From: Pseudomonas fluorescens
GTDB taxonomy: Bacteria; Pseudomonadota; Gammaproteobacteria; Pseudomonadales; Pseudomonadaceae
DNA length: 55,376 bases
Assembly (NCBI RefSeq): GCF_018614775.1
Contig: NZ_JAGGOF010000033.1
Coordinates: forward strand, 1 to 55,376
Direction of reading: 5' to 3'
The position numbers and the translations under genes were made by a program. A model generated the notes under the pieces. It worked only from the letters and a program-made list of their open reading frames with translations. It made no database searches and was not told where the DNA came from. Positions within the stretch are counted from its first letter, which is position 1. The number at the start of each line of letters is the position of its first letter. Shown piece after piece: positions 22,284 through 30,687 of the stretch.

Positions 22284-23426
22284 GTGATCCGTTGGAAACA
22301 TGCAGCATTGCTGGCCCTGGCCATTCTGGCCGCGGGTTGCAGCAGCAACAGCAAGAAAGAACTGCCTCCGGCGGAGCTGACCGACTTCAAAGAAGAAGTC
22401 GTGCTGCAGAAGCAATGGAGCCGTTCCATCGGCGATGGCCAGGGCGAAACCTACAACATGCTGGTGCCGGCCATTGATGGCGACACCATCTATGCAGGTG
22501 ACGTCACCGGTGAAGTGGTCGCGATGGACCGCATGAACGGCGACGTGAAATGGAAGAAAGATCTCGAACTGCCGGTGTCCGGCGCCGTTGGCGTGGGTTA
22601 CGGGCTGGTGATGATCGGCACGCTCAAGGGCGAGATCGTCGCGCTTGACGCGAGCAGCGGTGAAGAGAAATGGCGCGCCCGCGTGACCAGTGAAGTGCTC
22701 GCACCACCGGCCACCAATGGTGATGTGGTCGTGGTCCAGACCCAGGATGACCGTCTGATCGGTCTGGACGCCGCCACCGGCAACCAGCGCTGGTTGTACG
22801 ACAGTACCCCGGCGGTCCTGACCCTGCGTGGCACCAGCGCGCCAATCGTTACCAACCGCCTCGCGGTGGCTGGCTTGTCGACCGGTAAAGTGGTTGCCCT
22901 GGACATCTCCAACGGCGTGCCGGTGTGGGAGCAACGTGTTGCCGTTCCGCAAGGTCGTTCGGAACTGGAACGCGTGGTCGACATCGACGGCGGCTTGCTG
23001 CTGTCCGGCGGTACCTTGTACGTCGCCAGCTACCAGGGCCGTGTAGCGGCACTGGACCTGGAAAGCGGTCGTCCGCTGTGGCAGCGGGATGCGTCCAGCT
23101 ACGCCGGTGTCGCCCAGGGTTTTGGCAGCGTCTACGTGAGCCTGTCCTCGGGCACGGTTGAAGGCGTCGACGAGCGTTCCACCACTGCGTTGTGGAGCAA
23201 CGACTCCCTGGCCCGCCGTCAACTGTCGGCCCCGGAAGTGTTCTCCAGCTACGTTGCAGTGGGTGACCTGGAAGGTTACCTGCACCTGCTCAGCCAGGTA
23301 GACGGCCGTTTCGTCGGCCGTGAGCGCATCGACAGCGACGGCTTGCGTGCCCGTCCGCTGGTGGTGGGCAACATGATTTATGTGTATGGCAACAGCGGCA
23401 AGTTGGAAGCCCTGACCATCAAGTAA
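22284..23426 (+). CDS. bamB: Outer membrane protein assembly factor BamB
   Basis: BamB is the beta-propeller lipoprotein of the BAM complex that inserts outer-membrane proteins. The signal peptide ends in the lipobox ILAAGC (followed by SSNSKKELPPAEL). The remainder shows eight PQQ-like blades with repeated W and D/G motifs (for example VVAMDRMNGDVKWKKDL and IVALDASSGEEKWRARV). I choose GTG 22284 (380 aa), since AAGGGG lies nine bases upstream. ATG 22275 is the alternative. Confidence 0.94.
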   Translation: MIRWKHAALLALAILAAGCSSNSKKELPPAELTDFKEEVVLQKQWSRSIGDGQGETYNMLVPAIDGDTIYAGDVTGEVVAMDRMNGDVKWKKDLELPVSGAVGVGYGLVMIGTLKGEIVALDASSGEEKWRARVTSEVLAPPATNGDVVVVQTQDDRLIGLDAATGNQRWLYDSTPAVLTLRGTSAPIVTNRLAVAGLSTGKVVALDISNGVPVWEQRVAVPQGRSELERVVDIDGGLLLSGGTLYVASYQGRVAALDLESGRPLWQRDASSYAGVAQGFGSVYVSLSSGTVEGVDERSTTALWSNDSLARRQLSAPEVFSSYVAVGDLEGYLHLLSQVDGRFVGRERIDSDGLRARPLVVGNMIYVYGNSGKLEALTIK

Positions 23427-23432
23427 GACTAT

Positions 23433-23482
23433 GCTTGGGGCTAGACCCCAAGCGGCCTGTCTTCTGTGGCAACACAGGACAG
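23433..23482 (+). other. Two tandem stem-loops in the bamB 3' UTR
   Basis: The first hairpin, GCTTGGGG/CCCCAAGC, has an eight-base-pair perfect stem (23433-23453). The second consists of CTGTC and CTGTG stems closing on a GCAA (GNRA) tetraloop (23457-23482). Together with the terminator that follows, they form a compact structured RNA of about 100 bases between bamB and der. Confidence 0.55.
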
Positions 23483-23495
23483 TCTCCGAGCACCA

Positions 23496-23525
23496 GCCGC
23501 TGCCTCGCAGCGGCTTTTGTATTTT
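23496..23525 (+). terminator. Terminator between bamB and der
   Basis: The stem GCCGCTGC/GCAGCGGC with loop CTC is followed by TTTTGTATTTT. It should end the hisS-bamB transcript or a 3' UTR-derived RNA. Confidence 0.85.
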
Positions 23526-23550
23526 CTGAAATAACGAAGTGGAGAGCCGC

Positions 23551-25023
23551 ATGGTTCCCGTAATCGCCCTGGTGGGCCGACCGAACGTCGGCAAGTCCAC
23601 CTTGTTCAACCGCCTGACCAGGACTCGTGACGCCATCGTCGGCGACTTGTCCGGTCTGACCCGTGATCGCCAATACGGTGAGGCCAAGTGGCAAGGGCGT
23701 ACCTATATTCTGGTCGACACCGGCGGCATCTCCGGTGATGAGCACGGCATGGACGAAAAAATGGCCGAGCAGTCGCTGCTCGCCATCGAAGAAGCCGATG
23801 TGGTGCTGTTCCTGGTAGACGCCAAGGCCGGTTTCACCGCCGCCGACCAGATGATCGCCGAGCATTTGCGCAAGCGTAACAAGCGTTCTTACGTGGTTGC
23901 CAACAAGGTCGACAACATCGACCCGGAGATGGCCCGCGCCGAATTCGCACCGTTGGGCATGGGCCACGCGATCCCGATCGCCGGCGCCCATGGCCGCGGC
24001 ATCACCCAGATGCTGGAAATCGCCCTGGCCGATTTCCCGAAAGACGATGAAGACGAGCCGGAAGATGGCGAGGAAGAAATCGTTGCCGAAGGCGAGGAAG
24101 CCAAGCGCATTCCTGGCCCGAGCGAGAAAGACGGGATCAAGATCGCTATCATCGGCCGCCCGAACGTGGGCAAGTCGACGCTGGTCAACCGCATGCTCGG
24201 CGAAGACCGGGTTATCGTCTATGACCAACCCGGCACCACCCGTGACAGCATCTACATTCCCTTCGAGCGTAACGAAGAGAAGTACACGCTGATCGACACC
24301 GCCGGTGTGCGCAAGCGCGGCAAGATCCACGAAGAAGTTGAAAAGTTCTCCGTGGTCAAGACCCTGCAGGCCATCAAGGACGCCAACGTGGTGATCTTCG
24401 TGATGGACGCCCGCGAAGGTGTGGTCGACCACGACCTGAACCTGCTGGGCTTCGCCCTGGAAGCCGGGCGCGCCTTGGTCATCGCGATCAACAAGTGGGA
24501 CGGCATGACGCCGAGCGAACGCGATTTCGTGAAAATCGAGTTGCAGCGTCGGCTGTTCTTCGTCGAATTCGCCGACATCCACTTCATCTCGGCCTTGCAC
24601 GGCACGGGCGTGGGCAACCTCTACGCGTCGGTACAGAACTCGTTCAAGTCGGCGGTCACCCGCTGGCCGACCAACCGCCTGACCCAGATCCTCGAAGACG
24701 CCGTCGGCGAGCACGCGCCACCGATGGTCAACAACCGCCGGATCAAGCTGCGTTACGCTCACTTGGGCGGCGCCAACCCGCCGATCATCGTGATCCACGG
24801 TAACCAGATCGAGAAGGTGCCCAAGTCGTACGTCCGTTACCTGGAAAACACCTATCGTCGCGTCCTCAAGCTGGTTGGCACGCCGATCCGCATCGAGTTC
24901 AAAGGCGGCGAGAACCCGTACGAAGGCAACAAGAACACGCTCACCGACCGCCAGGTCAACAAGAAGCGTCGCCTGATGTCGCACCACAAGAAGGCTGACA
25001 AGAAGCGCCGCGACAAGCGCTGA
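23551..25023 (+). CDS. der: Ribosome-associated GTPase Der (EngA)
   Basis: Der is the double-GTPase needed for 50S subunit maturation. The two G domains begin with [13 protein letters not shown] (residue about 9) and [13 protein letters not shown] (about 205), with DTGGI and DTAGV switch motifs and NKVD/NKWD specificity motifs. A C-terminal KH-like domain ends in a basic tail ([11 protein letters not shown]). An acidic linker separates the G domains. I start at ATG 23551 (MVPVIALVG, 490 aa), with GGAG upstream. Confidence 0.97.
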   Translation: MVPVIALVGRPNVGKSTLFNRLTRTRDAIVGDLSGLTRDRQYGEAKWQGRTYILVDTGGISGDEHGMDEKMAEQSLLAIEEADVVLFLVDAKAGFTAADQMIAEHLRKRNKRSYVVANKVDNIDPEMARAEFAPLGMGHAIPIAGAHGRGITQMLEIALADFPKDDEDEPEDGEEEIVAEGEEAKRIPGPSEKDGIKIAIIGRPNVGKSTLVNRMLGEDRVIVYDQPGTTRDSIYIPFERNEEKYTLIDTAGVRKRGKIHEEVEKFSVVKTLQAIKDANVVIFVMDAREGVVDHDLNLLGFALEAGRALVIAINKWDGMTPSERDFVKIELQRRLFFVEFADIHFISALHGTGVGNLYASVQNSFKSAVTRWPTNRLTQILEDAVGEHAPPMVNNRRIKLRYAHLGGANPPIIVIHGNQIEKVPKSYVRYLENTYRRVLKLVGTPIRIEFKGGENPYEGNKNTLTDRQVNKKRRLMSHHKKADKKRRDKR

Positions 25024-25044
25024 TCCAGAGTCACCGAAGATCCA

Positions 25045-25135
25045 CTGTGGGAGCGAGCTTGCTCGCGATAGCGGTAGTACATCAACATTGATGTGAGCTG
25101 ATCCACCGCAATCGCGAGCAAGCTCGCTCCCACAG
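25045..25135. repeat. REPIN, copy C
   Basis: This is a standard inward-facing pair. The arms are GTGGGAGCGAGCTTGCTCGC and its reverse complement, a GAGCTTGC subtype that differs from copy A but matches within the pair. Confidence 0.9.
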
Positions 25136-25150
25136 GGTACGGATGTCAGT

Positions 25151-25188
25151 ATGAAAAAAGGGTGCCCGCAGAGGCACCCTTTTTCATG
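25151..25188. terminator. Bidirectional terminator after der
   Basis: The stem AAAAAGGGTGCC/GGCACCCTTTTT is flanked by A and T tracts on both sides, so it can stop transcription from either direction. Confidence 0.88.
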
Positions 25189-25259
25189 CCCGGCGATTGG
25201 GCTATCCTCGATCTTTCCCGCGCCGCGCCAGAGCCGGGTGCAGACGCCGAGACGCCCCG

Positions 25260-26408
25260 ATGATCACCAGCAAGTTGCCGAATGTCGGCATCACTATTTT
25301 CACCCAGATGTCCCAGCTTGCCGCCCAGACCGGTGCGCTGAACCTGTCCCAGGGGTTTCCCGATTTCGATGGCCCCCAGGCCCTGCGTGATGCAGTTGGC
25401 CGGCACATCGCCCAAGGTCACAATCAGTATTCGCCCATGACCGGCCTACCGGCTTTGCGTCAGCAGATTGCCGCGAAGATCGCCCGCAGCTACGGTGCCA
25501 GCGTCGACGCCGACCAGGAAGTCACCGTAACGCCCGGCGCGACCCAGGGCATTTTTTGCGCCATCGCCGCGGTGGTGCACCGCGGTGACGAAGTGATCGT
25601 GTTCGACCCGTGCTACGACAGCTACGAACCTGCTGTGGAACTGGCCGGGGGGCGGTGCGTGCATGTGCCACTGGGCCTGGATGACTTTGCCATCGACTTC
25701 CAGAAGCTCGGCGAGGCCCTCAGCCCGCGCACGCGCATGATCATCCTCAATACGCCACACAACCCCAGCGGCGCGCTGATCAGCCGCGCCGAACTGGATC
25801 AGTTGGCGGCGCTGATTCGCGACCGCGACATCTACCTGGTCAGCGACGAAGTCTATGAACACCTGGTGTTCGACGGCGTGCCCCATGCCAGTGTGCTGGC
25901 CCACGAAGAGCTGTACCGGCGGGCCTTTGTGGTCAGTTCGTTCGGCAAGACCTATCACGTCACTGGCTGGAAAACCGGCTATGTGGTGGCGCCGCCGGCC
26001 CTGACCGCAGAGCTGCGCAAGGTGCATCAGTACGTCAGTTTCTGCGGCGTGACGCCGTTGCAGTACGCCCTGGCCGACTACATGGCCGAGCACCCGGAAC
26101 ACGTCGATGAGCTGCCGGACTTCTACCAGGCCAAACGCGACCTGTTCTGCGATCTGTTGGGCCCGTCGCGGTTCAACTTCAAGCGCGTGACCGGCACCTA
26201 TTTCCAACTGGTGGATTACTCCCGGATCCGGCCGGACCTGAGCGACGTCGACATGGCGGTCTGGATGACCCGCGAACACGGCGTGGCAACGATTCCGGTG
26301 TCGGTGTTCTACCAGAACCCACCCCAAGGCCAGCGCCTGGTGCGCCTGTGCTTTGCCAAACGCGAGGAGACGCTGCGCGAAGCGGCGGAAAAACTATGCG
26401 TGATCTGA
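25260..26408 (+). CDS. PLP-dependent methionine aminotransferase (YbdL/MtnE type)
   Basis: This is a class I/II aminotransferase resembling the YbdL methionine aminotransferase, which transaminates 4-methylthio-2-oxobutyrate in methionine salvage, often with glutamine as donor. The PLP lysine is Lys230 in SSFGK, next to the SDEVYEHL and GWKTGYVV motifs. Its last 13 bases overlap the next gene, an omega-amidase that removes the alpha-keto-glutaramate formed by glutamine transamination. That pairing supports the assignment. The start is ATG 25260 (382 aa), where the family sequence begins. Confidence 0.88.
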   Translation: MITSKLPNVGITIFTQMSQLAAQTGALNLSQGFPDFDGPQALRDAVGRHIAQGHNQYSPMTGLPALRQQIAAKIARSYGASVDADQEVTVTPGATQGIFCAIAAVVHRGDEVIVFDPCYDSYEPAVELAGGRCVHVPLGLDDFAIDFQKLGEALSPRTRMIILNTPHNPSGALISRAELDQLAALIRDRDIYLVSDEVYEHLVFDGVPHASVLAHEELYRRAFVVSSFGKTYHVTGWKTGYVVAPPALTAELRKVHQYVSFCGVTPLQYALADYMAEHPEHVDELPDFYQAKRDLFCDLLGPSRFNFKRVTGTYFQLVDYSRIRPDLSDVDMAVWMTREHGVATIPVSVFYQNPPQGQRLVRLCFAKREETLREAAEKLCVI

Positions 26409-27187
26409 GTGCGTTGCCGAACCTCAACATTGCCTTGGTCCAGACCACGCTGGCCTGGCACGATCGCCAGGCCAACCTGGAGCATTTCGAGAGTCTGCTG
26501 GAGCAGGTTCGGGGGGTGGACCTGATCATCCTCCCGGAAATGTTTACCACGGGGTTTTCCATGGAATCGCAGACCCTGGCGGAGCCGGAACACGGCCCTA
26601 CCAGCGTGTGGCTACGCACCCAGGCGTCGCGCCTCGATGCGGTGATCACCGGCAGCCTGATTGTCCAGGCCGCCGACGGCAGCCATCGCAACCGCCTGCT
26701 CTGGGTGCGACCGGACGGCGAAGTGCTGCATTACGACAAGCGTCATCTGTTTCGCATGGCGGGGGAGCACAACCACTACACGCCGGGTGAGCGCCAGGTG
26801 CTGTTCGAACTCAAGGGTTGGCGGGTTCGGCCGCTGATCTGCTACGACCTGCGCTTTCCGGCCTGGAGCCGTGACGCCGAGGACACCGACCTGCTGCTGT
26901 ACACCGCCAACTGGCCGGGCGCCCGGCGCCAGCACTGGAATCGGTTACTGCCGGCCCGGGCGATCGAGAACCTGTGCTACGTGGCGGCGGTGAACCGCAT
27001 TGGCACCGACGGCAAGGGGTTTGCCTACACCGGCGACAGCCAGGTGCTGGATTTCCAGGGTGAAACCTTGCTTAGCGCCGGTGAAGCGGATGGCGTGTTC
27101 ACGGTGTGCTTGAACGCGGCGGACCTGGCGGCGTATCGCACACGGTTTCCGGCGAACCTGGATGCCGATCGGTTCGAATTCATCTAA
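26396..27187 (+). CDS. Omega-amidase YafV (nitrilase superfamily)
   Basis: The carbon-nitrogen hydrolase fold has the catalytic triad Glu48 (LPEMF), Lys115 (YDKRHLF) and Cys149 (RPLICYDLRFP). YafV-type enzymes hydrolyse 2-oxoglutaramate to 2-oxoglutarate and ammonia. The start is ATG 26396 (263 aa), which overlaps the end of the aminotransferase by 13 bases, implying translational coupling and a shared pathway. Confidence 0.9.
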   Translation: MRDLSALPNLNIALVQTTLAWHDRQANLEHFESLLEQVRGVDLIILPEMFTTGFSMESQTLAEPEHGPTSVWLRTQASRLDAVITGSLIVQAADGSHRNRLLWVRPDGEVLHYDKRHLFRMAGEHNHYTPGERQVLFELKGWRVRPLICYDLRFPAWSRDAEDTDLLLYTANWPGARRQHWNRLLPARAIENLCYVAAVNRIGTDGKGFAYTGDSQVLDFQGETLLSAGEADGVFTVCLNAADLAAYRTRFPANLDADRFEFI

Positions 27188-27255
27188 TTGTCACGATTCA
27201 GCCCTTTAGAAACGGCGCCATCTGCCGATAGACGGTCATCCAAGGAGGCATTCCA

Positions 27256-27672
27256 ATGACCACTATCAGTGCAACCAGCGTAAATCCTTACCCGCTCTCG
27301 GCCCCAACGGTGCGGATCAAAGGCGCGGCCGAAGACACATCGGTGACCTCGACGGCAGCGACCGACGCCGGCGACAAGAAGGAAAAGTCACTGAAAGTCG
27401 ATACCAGCGGTGCAAACATCGCCGGTGCACCTACCAGCGGCGGCGTGGACATCATCGAGCAGTTGAAGAAACAGATCGAGCAGACCGAAAAGCTGTTGGC
27501 CCAGCAGCAGGCCGAATTGGCCCGCGTGCAGAAGAGCCAGGCCAGCCAGGATCAGAAAGCTCAGCAGGCAATGGCTATCCAGACCCAGATCATGGGCACC
27601 CAGGCCGCCTTGCAAACCTTGCGGGCCTCGTTGTTGCAGGCCATGACGGTTGGGGTTGATACCCACGCCTGA
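27256..27672 (+). CDS. Small coiled-coil protein, unknown function (FlxA-like?)
   Basis: This is a 138-residue protein with a Ser/Thr-rich N-terminal half and a Gln/Ala-rich coiled coil at about residues 65-115 (EQLKKQIEQTEKLLAQQQAELARV). It has no signal peptide, membrane segment or catalytic motif. The AAGGAGG ribosome binding site seven bases before ATG is excellent, so expression is likely. The composition recalls the FlxA-like family of small proteins, but I give this only as a possibility. It stands alone after the omega-amidase gene. Confidence 0.7.
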   Translation: MTTISATSVNPYPLSAPTVRIKGAAEDTSVTSTAATDAGDKKEKSLKVDTSGANIAGAPTSGGVDIIEQLKKQIEQTEKLLAQQQAELARVQKSQASQDQKAQQAMAIQTQIMGTQAALQTLRASLLQAMTVGVDTHA

Positions 27673-27710
27673 CATTTTTGTCGTCTGACAAGGCCGCTAT
27701 CGCCAGTCTT

Positions 27711-27766
27711 GATCGTTCCCACGCTCCGCGTGGGAATGCAGCCAGGGACGCTCCGCGTCCCACCGA
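27711..27766 (-). repeat. Palindromic intergenic repeat, family 2, copy 3
   Basis: It begins GATCGTTCCCACGCTCCGCG and is the reverse-complement relative of 141-196 and 623-677. It lies between the coiled-coil gene and the leuA terminator. Confidence 0.6.
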
Positions 27767-27773
27767 GCCAAAC

Positions 27774-27809
27774 AAAAAGGCCCCGGGGTTCATACCCCAG
27801 GGCCTTTTT
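27774..27809. terminator. Bidirectional terminator between the coiled-coil gene and leuA
   Basis: The stem AAAAAGGCCC(C)GGGG/CCCC(A)GGGCCTTTTT has T-runs on both strands. It serves the convergent leuA on the minus strand and the gene at 27256 on the plus strand. Confidence 0.88.
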
Positions 27810-27824
27810 AGTTGCAGCGGTGGA

Positions 27825-29504
27825 TCAGGCCGCCTTGGCCTCAGGCTGGCTCAGCGAGCGGTTCAGCGCGCTGAACAGCGCCTTGAAGCTGGCCGTGGTG
27901 ATGTTTTCATCGATGCCCACACCGTGCACCGCACGCTCACCGTTGACCCGCAGTTCGATGTACGCCGCCGCCTTGGCGTTGGTGCCGGCGCCAATGGCGT
28001 GTTCGTTGTAGTCCATGATTTCCACGGGGATTGGCAGGCCGGCGACCAAGGCTTCCAGCGCGCCGTTGCCCTTGCCGCGCCAGTGCAGGTTGGTCTCGCC
28101 CTGGCCCTTGCTCGCCACTTCCACTTCCACGGCACTGTTGCCGTTCTCTTCCTGCAGGCGATGGCTGACCAGCGCGTACGGGGTGTTGGCTTGCAGGTAT
28201 TCGCTGTGGAGCAGGGCATGGATCTGCTGGGCGGTCATTTCCAGGCCGAGGCGATCGGTTTCACGCTGCACCACCTGGCTGAACTCGATCTGCATGCGGC
28301 GCGGCAGGCTGATGCCGTATTCCTGTTCCAGCAGGTAGGCGATGCCACCCTTGCCAGATTGGCTGTTCACCCGGATCACCGCTTCATAGCTGCGGCCGAT
28401 ATCGGCCGGGTCGATCGGCAGGTACGGCACTTCCCACAAGGTGTCCGGTTTCTGCTGGGCGAAGCCCTTGCGGATGGCGTCCTGGTGCGAGCCGGAAAAC
28501 GCGGTATGAACCAGGTCGCCCACGTACGGGTGACGCGGGTGCACCGGGATCTGGTTGCACTCTTCGACCACCTTGCGCACGCCGTCGATGTCGGAGAAAT
28601 CCAGCCCAGGGTTGATGCCCTGGGTGTAGAGGTTCAGCGCGACGGTCACCAGGTCGACGTTACCGGTGCGCTCGCCGTTGCCGAACAGGCAGCCTTCGAC
28701 ACGGTCGGCGCCGGCCATCAGGCCCAGCTCGGTAGCGGCTACGCCCGTGCCACGGTCGTTGTGGGTGTGCAGGCTGATGAGCACGCTGTCACGGCGGGTG
28801 ATGTTGCGGTGAAACCATTCGATCTGGTCGGCGTAGATGTTCGGGGTGGCGACCTCCACGGTGGCGGGCAGGTTGAGGATCACCTTGTGCTCGGGCGTCG
28901 GGTTCCAGACTTCGATCACCGCGTCGCAGACTTCCTTGGCGAACTCCAGTTCAGTGGCGCTGAAAGTCTCTGGCGAGTATTCGAACTGCCATTGGGTTTC
29001 CGGTTGCTGCGCCGCGTATTTGACGAACAGCTTTGCCGCGTTCACCGCGATTTCCTTCACGCCTTCCTTGTCCTGGTTGAACACGATGCGGCGGAACGAC
29101 GGGCAGGTGGCGTTGTACAGATGGACGATGGCTTTTTTCGCGCCGCGCAGGGATTCGAACGTGCGGGCGATCAGGTCTTCACGGGCCTGGGTCAGCACCT
29201 GGATGGTGGTGTCGTCCGGGATATGGCCTTCTTCAATGAGGGTGCGCACAAAGTCGAAGTCGGTCTGCGAGGCCGCCGGGAACGACGCTTCGATTTCCTT
29301 CACGCCCACGGCCACCAGGGTTTTCCAGAAGCGCAGCTTCTTGACCGCGTCCATCGGCTCGATCAGCGACTGGTTGCCGTCACGCAGGTCGGAGCTGCAC
29401 CAGATCGGCGCGGCGGTAATGGTCTTCGATGGCCAGGTGCGGTCCGGCAGGTTGATGGTCGGGAACGCGCGGTACTTGGAAGACGGGTCTTTGAGCATGC
29501 TCAT
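27825..29504 (-). CDS. leuA: 2-isopropylmalate synthase (LeuA type 2)
   Basis: LeuA condenses acetyl-CoA with 2-oxoisovalerate, the first committed step of leucine synthesis. The 559-residue length and the N-terminus [20 protein letters not shown] are of the type 2 (fungal/actinobacterial-like) form used by pseudomonads. The metal and substrate motifs [11 protein letters not shown] and [11 protein letters not shown] are seen, followed by the C-terminal LeuA dimer/regulatory domain responsible for leucine feedback. The start may be ATG 29504 or the ATG at 29498. A short leader ORF lies upstream at 29594-29671. Confidence 0.96.
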   Translation of the reverse strand: MSMLKDPSSKYRAFPTINLPDRTWPSKTITAAPIWCSSDLRDGNQSLIEPMDAVKKLRFWKTLVAVGVKEIEASFPAASQTDFDFVRTLIEEGHIPDDTTIQVLTQAREDLIARTFESLRGAKKAIVHLYNATCPSFRRIVFNQDKEGVKEIAVNAAKLFVKYAAQQPETQWQFEYSPETFSATELEFAKEVCDAVIEVWNPTPEHKVILNLPATVEVATPNIYADQIEWFHRNITRRDSVLISLHTHNDRGTGVAATELGLMAGADRVEGCLFGNGERTGNVDLVTVALNLYTQGINPGLDFSDIDGVRKVVEECNQIPVHPRHPYVGDLVHTAFSGSHQDAIRKGFAQQKPDTLWEVPYLPIDPADIGRSYEAVIRVNSQSGKGGIAYLLEQEYGISLPRRMQIEFSQVVQRETDRLGLEMTAQQIHALLHSEYLQANTPYALVSHRLQEENGNSAVEVEVASKGQGETNLHWRGKGNGALEALVAGLPIPVEIMDYNEHAIGAGTNAKAAAYIELRVNGERAVHGVGIDENITTASFKALFSALNRSLSQPEAKAA

Positions 29505-29572
29505 CGGGGAATCCTTGTTGTCGTGGCCGGGAAAAGGCGGCCTGCCGGTGGTACGAATGGGGTGGCTTCACA

Positions 29573-29603
29573 GCCGGGACGAGGCGCCGCGATTCAGCCC
29601 GGC
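29573..29603 (-). promoter_or_regulatory. Stem-loop covering the leader ORF stop codon
   Basis: GCCGGG and CCCGGC pair across a 19-base loop. The 5' arm lies over the last codons of the leader ORF, so a ribosome at the end of the leader would block the stem. Confidence 0.4.
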
Positions 29604-29671
29604 AGTCGTGCGCTGACGAGGCACAGGCTGCGGTGCTGGCGAAGCTGAATGAGGGTGTGAGAGGTTTTCAT
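29594..29671 (-). CDS. Putative leuA leader peptide, 25 aa
   Basis: On the minus strand, ATG at 29671 opens a 25-codon frame ending at TGA 29594. It begins MKTSHTLIQLRQH and ends RSLCLVSARLPG. It contains five leucines and no obvious run of them. GAGG precedes the ATG, but with only about two bases of spacing. It lies about 90 bases before leuA. A translated leader upstream of leuA suggests attenuation or translational coupling by leucine, but no terminator with a T-run follows it, so the mechanism is open. Confidence 0.45.
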   Translation of the reverse strand: MKTSHTLIQLRQHRSLCLVSARLPG

Positions 29672-29862
29672 GCCCTCAACCCTAACCGCGTGAAGGGAGG
29701 ATCGCAAGCAGTCGGAAAAAATTGAGAGAAGTTCTGCTTTTGGGGTGAATTTCGATTTTTAATCGCGCGCTATCATGGAATTTGTAGTTTTATTGTGCCG
29801 ATGTTTATAGCTCGGCAATTTCTGCTGAGAGGGCGATGAGGCCAGTAGGCCCGCCACAAAAC

Positions 29863-30684
29863 TCAGGGTTGGAATTCCCCGATAAAAATCGCCGGGTCCA
29901 CCCGCGCATCATTCAAGCTGACGTTCCAATGCATGTGCGGCCCGGTCGCCCGGCCGGTGGAGCCGACCTTGCCCACCACTGCGCCTCGGGCCAGTTGCTG
30001 GCCGACCTTCACATCGATCTGCGACATATGGCAGAACATGCTGATGAAACCCTGGCCATGGTCGACGAACACGGTGTTGCCGTTGAAGAAGAAGTTGCCG
30101 GTGAGGATCACCTTGCCGGCGGCCGGCGTCTTGATCGGTGTGCCGGCGGGCACGGCGAAATCGAGACCGGCGTGGGGGTTGCGTTCTTCGCCGTTGAAAA
30201 AGCGGCGCACGCCGAACTTGCTCGACAGCGGTCCATTGACCGGTTTGTCCAACAGCAGGTTACTGGGTATGTTCGGGCTGAAGCTGCGATAGGCCTTCAG
30301 TTGCACGGCCAGTTCGGCGTCAATGCGTTTGAGGTCCGCCGGGTTCGGGTTGACCTGGCGTTTATTCGTCAGGGTGATGTGCTGCTCGGGGTACTTTTTA
30401 TAGCCAACCACGAACGGCTGGGTGCTGCCGCCACTGCTGATCTGCTGGGTACCGGGTTGCACCGTCAACGGGATGCCGACAATCGCCAGCCAGTTGTCCT
30501 GTTCCTTGACCACCAGCACTGGCTTGCCTTGATAGCTGGCTTTCGGCGCCTGGGTCGCGCTGCCCAGGTCCACCACGGCCACGCCGCCGGGCACCGGTTT
30601 GTTCAGCAGGCGGGTGATGTAGCTGTCGGCGTGGGCGTTGAAGGTCAGGCATAGCAAAAACAGGGGTGCTAGAAGTCGCGGCAT
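29863..30684 (-). CDS. Secreted M23 family peptidoglycan peptidase
   Basis: This is a zinc endopeptidase of the LytM/M23 family that would cleave peptide crosslinks of the cell wall. A Sec signal peptide (LLAPLFLLCLTFNAHA, cleaved after about residue 19) precedes an N-terminal domain and the M23 domain (about 145-265). The metal ligands His171 and Asp175 (HAGLDFAVPAG) and the HxH at 250-252 (GPHMHW) are present, so it should be active. It starts three bases after the xseA stop on the same strand, so the two form an operon. Confidence 0.92.
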   Translation of the reverse strand: MPRLLAPLFLLCLTFNAHADSYITRLLNKPVPGGVAVVDLGSATQAPKASYQGKPVLVVKEQDNWLAIVGIPLTVQPGTQQISSGGSTQPFVVGYKKYPEQHITLTNKRQVNPNPADLKRIDAELAVQLKAYRSFSPNIPSNLLLDKPVNGPLSSKFGVRRFFNGEERNPHAGLDFAVPAGTPIKTPAAGKVILTGNFFFNGNTVFVDHGQGFISMFCHMSQIDVKVGQQLARGAVVGKVGSTGRATGPHMHWNVSLNDARVDPAIFIGEFQP

Positions 30685-30687
30685 GAA

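Larger units (their letters stand above)
29505..29862. other. leuA 5' region
   Basis: This is 358 bases without a conventional gene, upstream of leuA on the minus strand. It holds the leader ORF (29594-29671), a stem-loop overlapping that ORF's stop (29573-29603), and an AT-rich stretch (29700-29820) that probably contains the leuA promoter, although I cannot pick a convincing -35/-10 pair. Confidence 0.5.

Noticed and set aside
27678..29648. 656-codon plus-strand frame opposite leuA
   Set aside because: It is antisense to LeuA, and its first part is just the family 2 repeat and the terminator.
29761..29820. TATAAA on the minus strand as the leuA -10 box
   Set aside because: No acceptable -35 lies at 16-18 bases, and it sits in the loop of a TGCCGA/TCGGCA hairpin, so I do not call a promoter.
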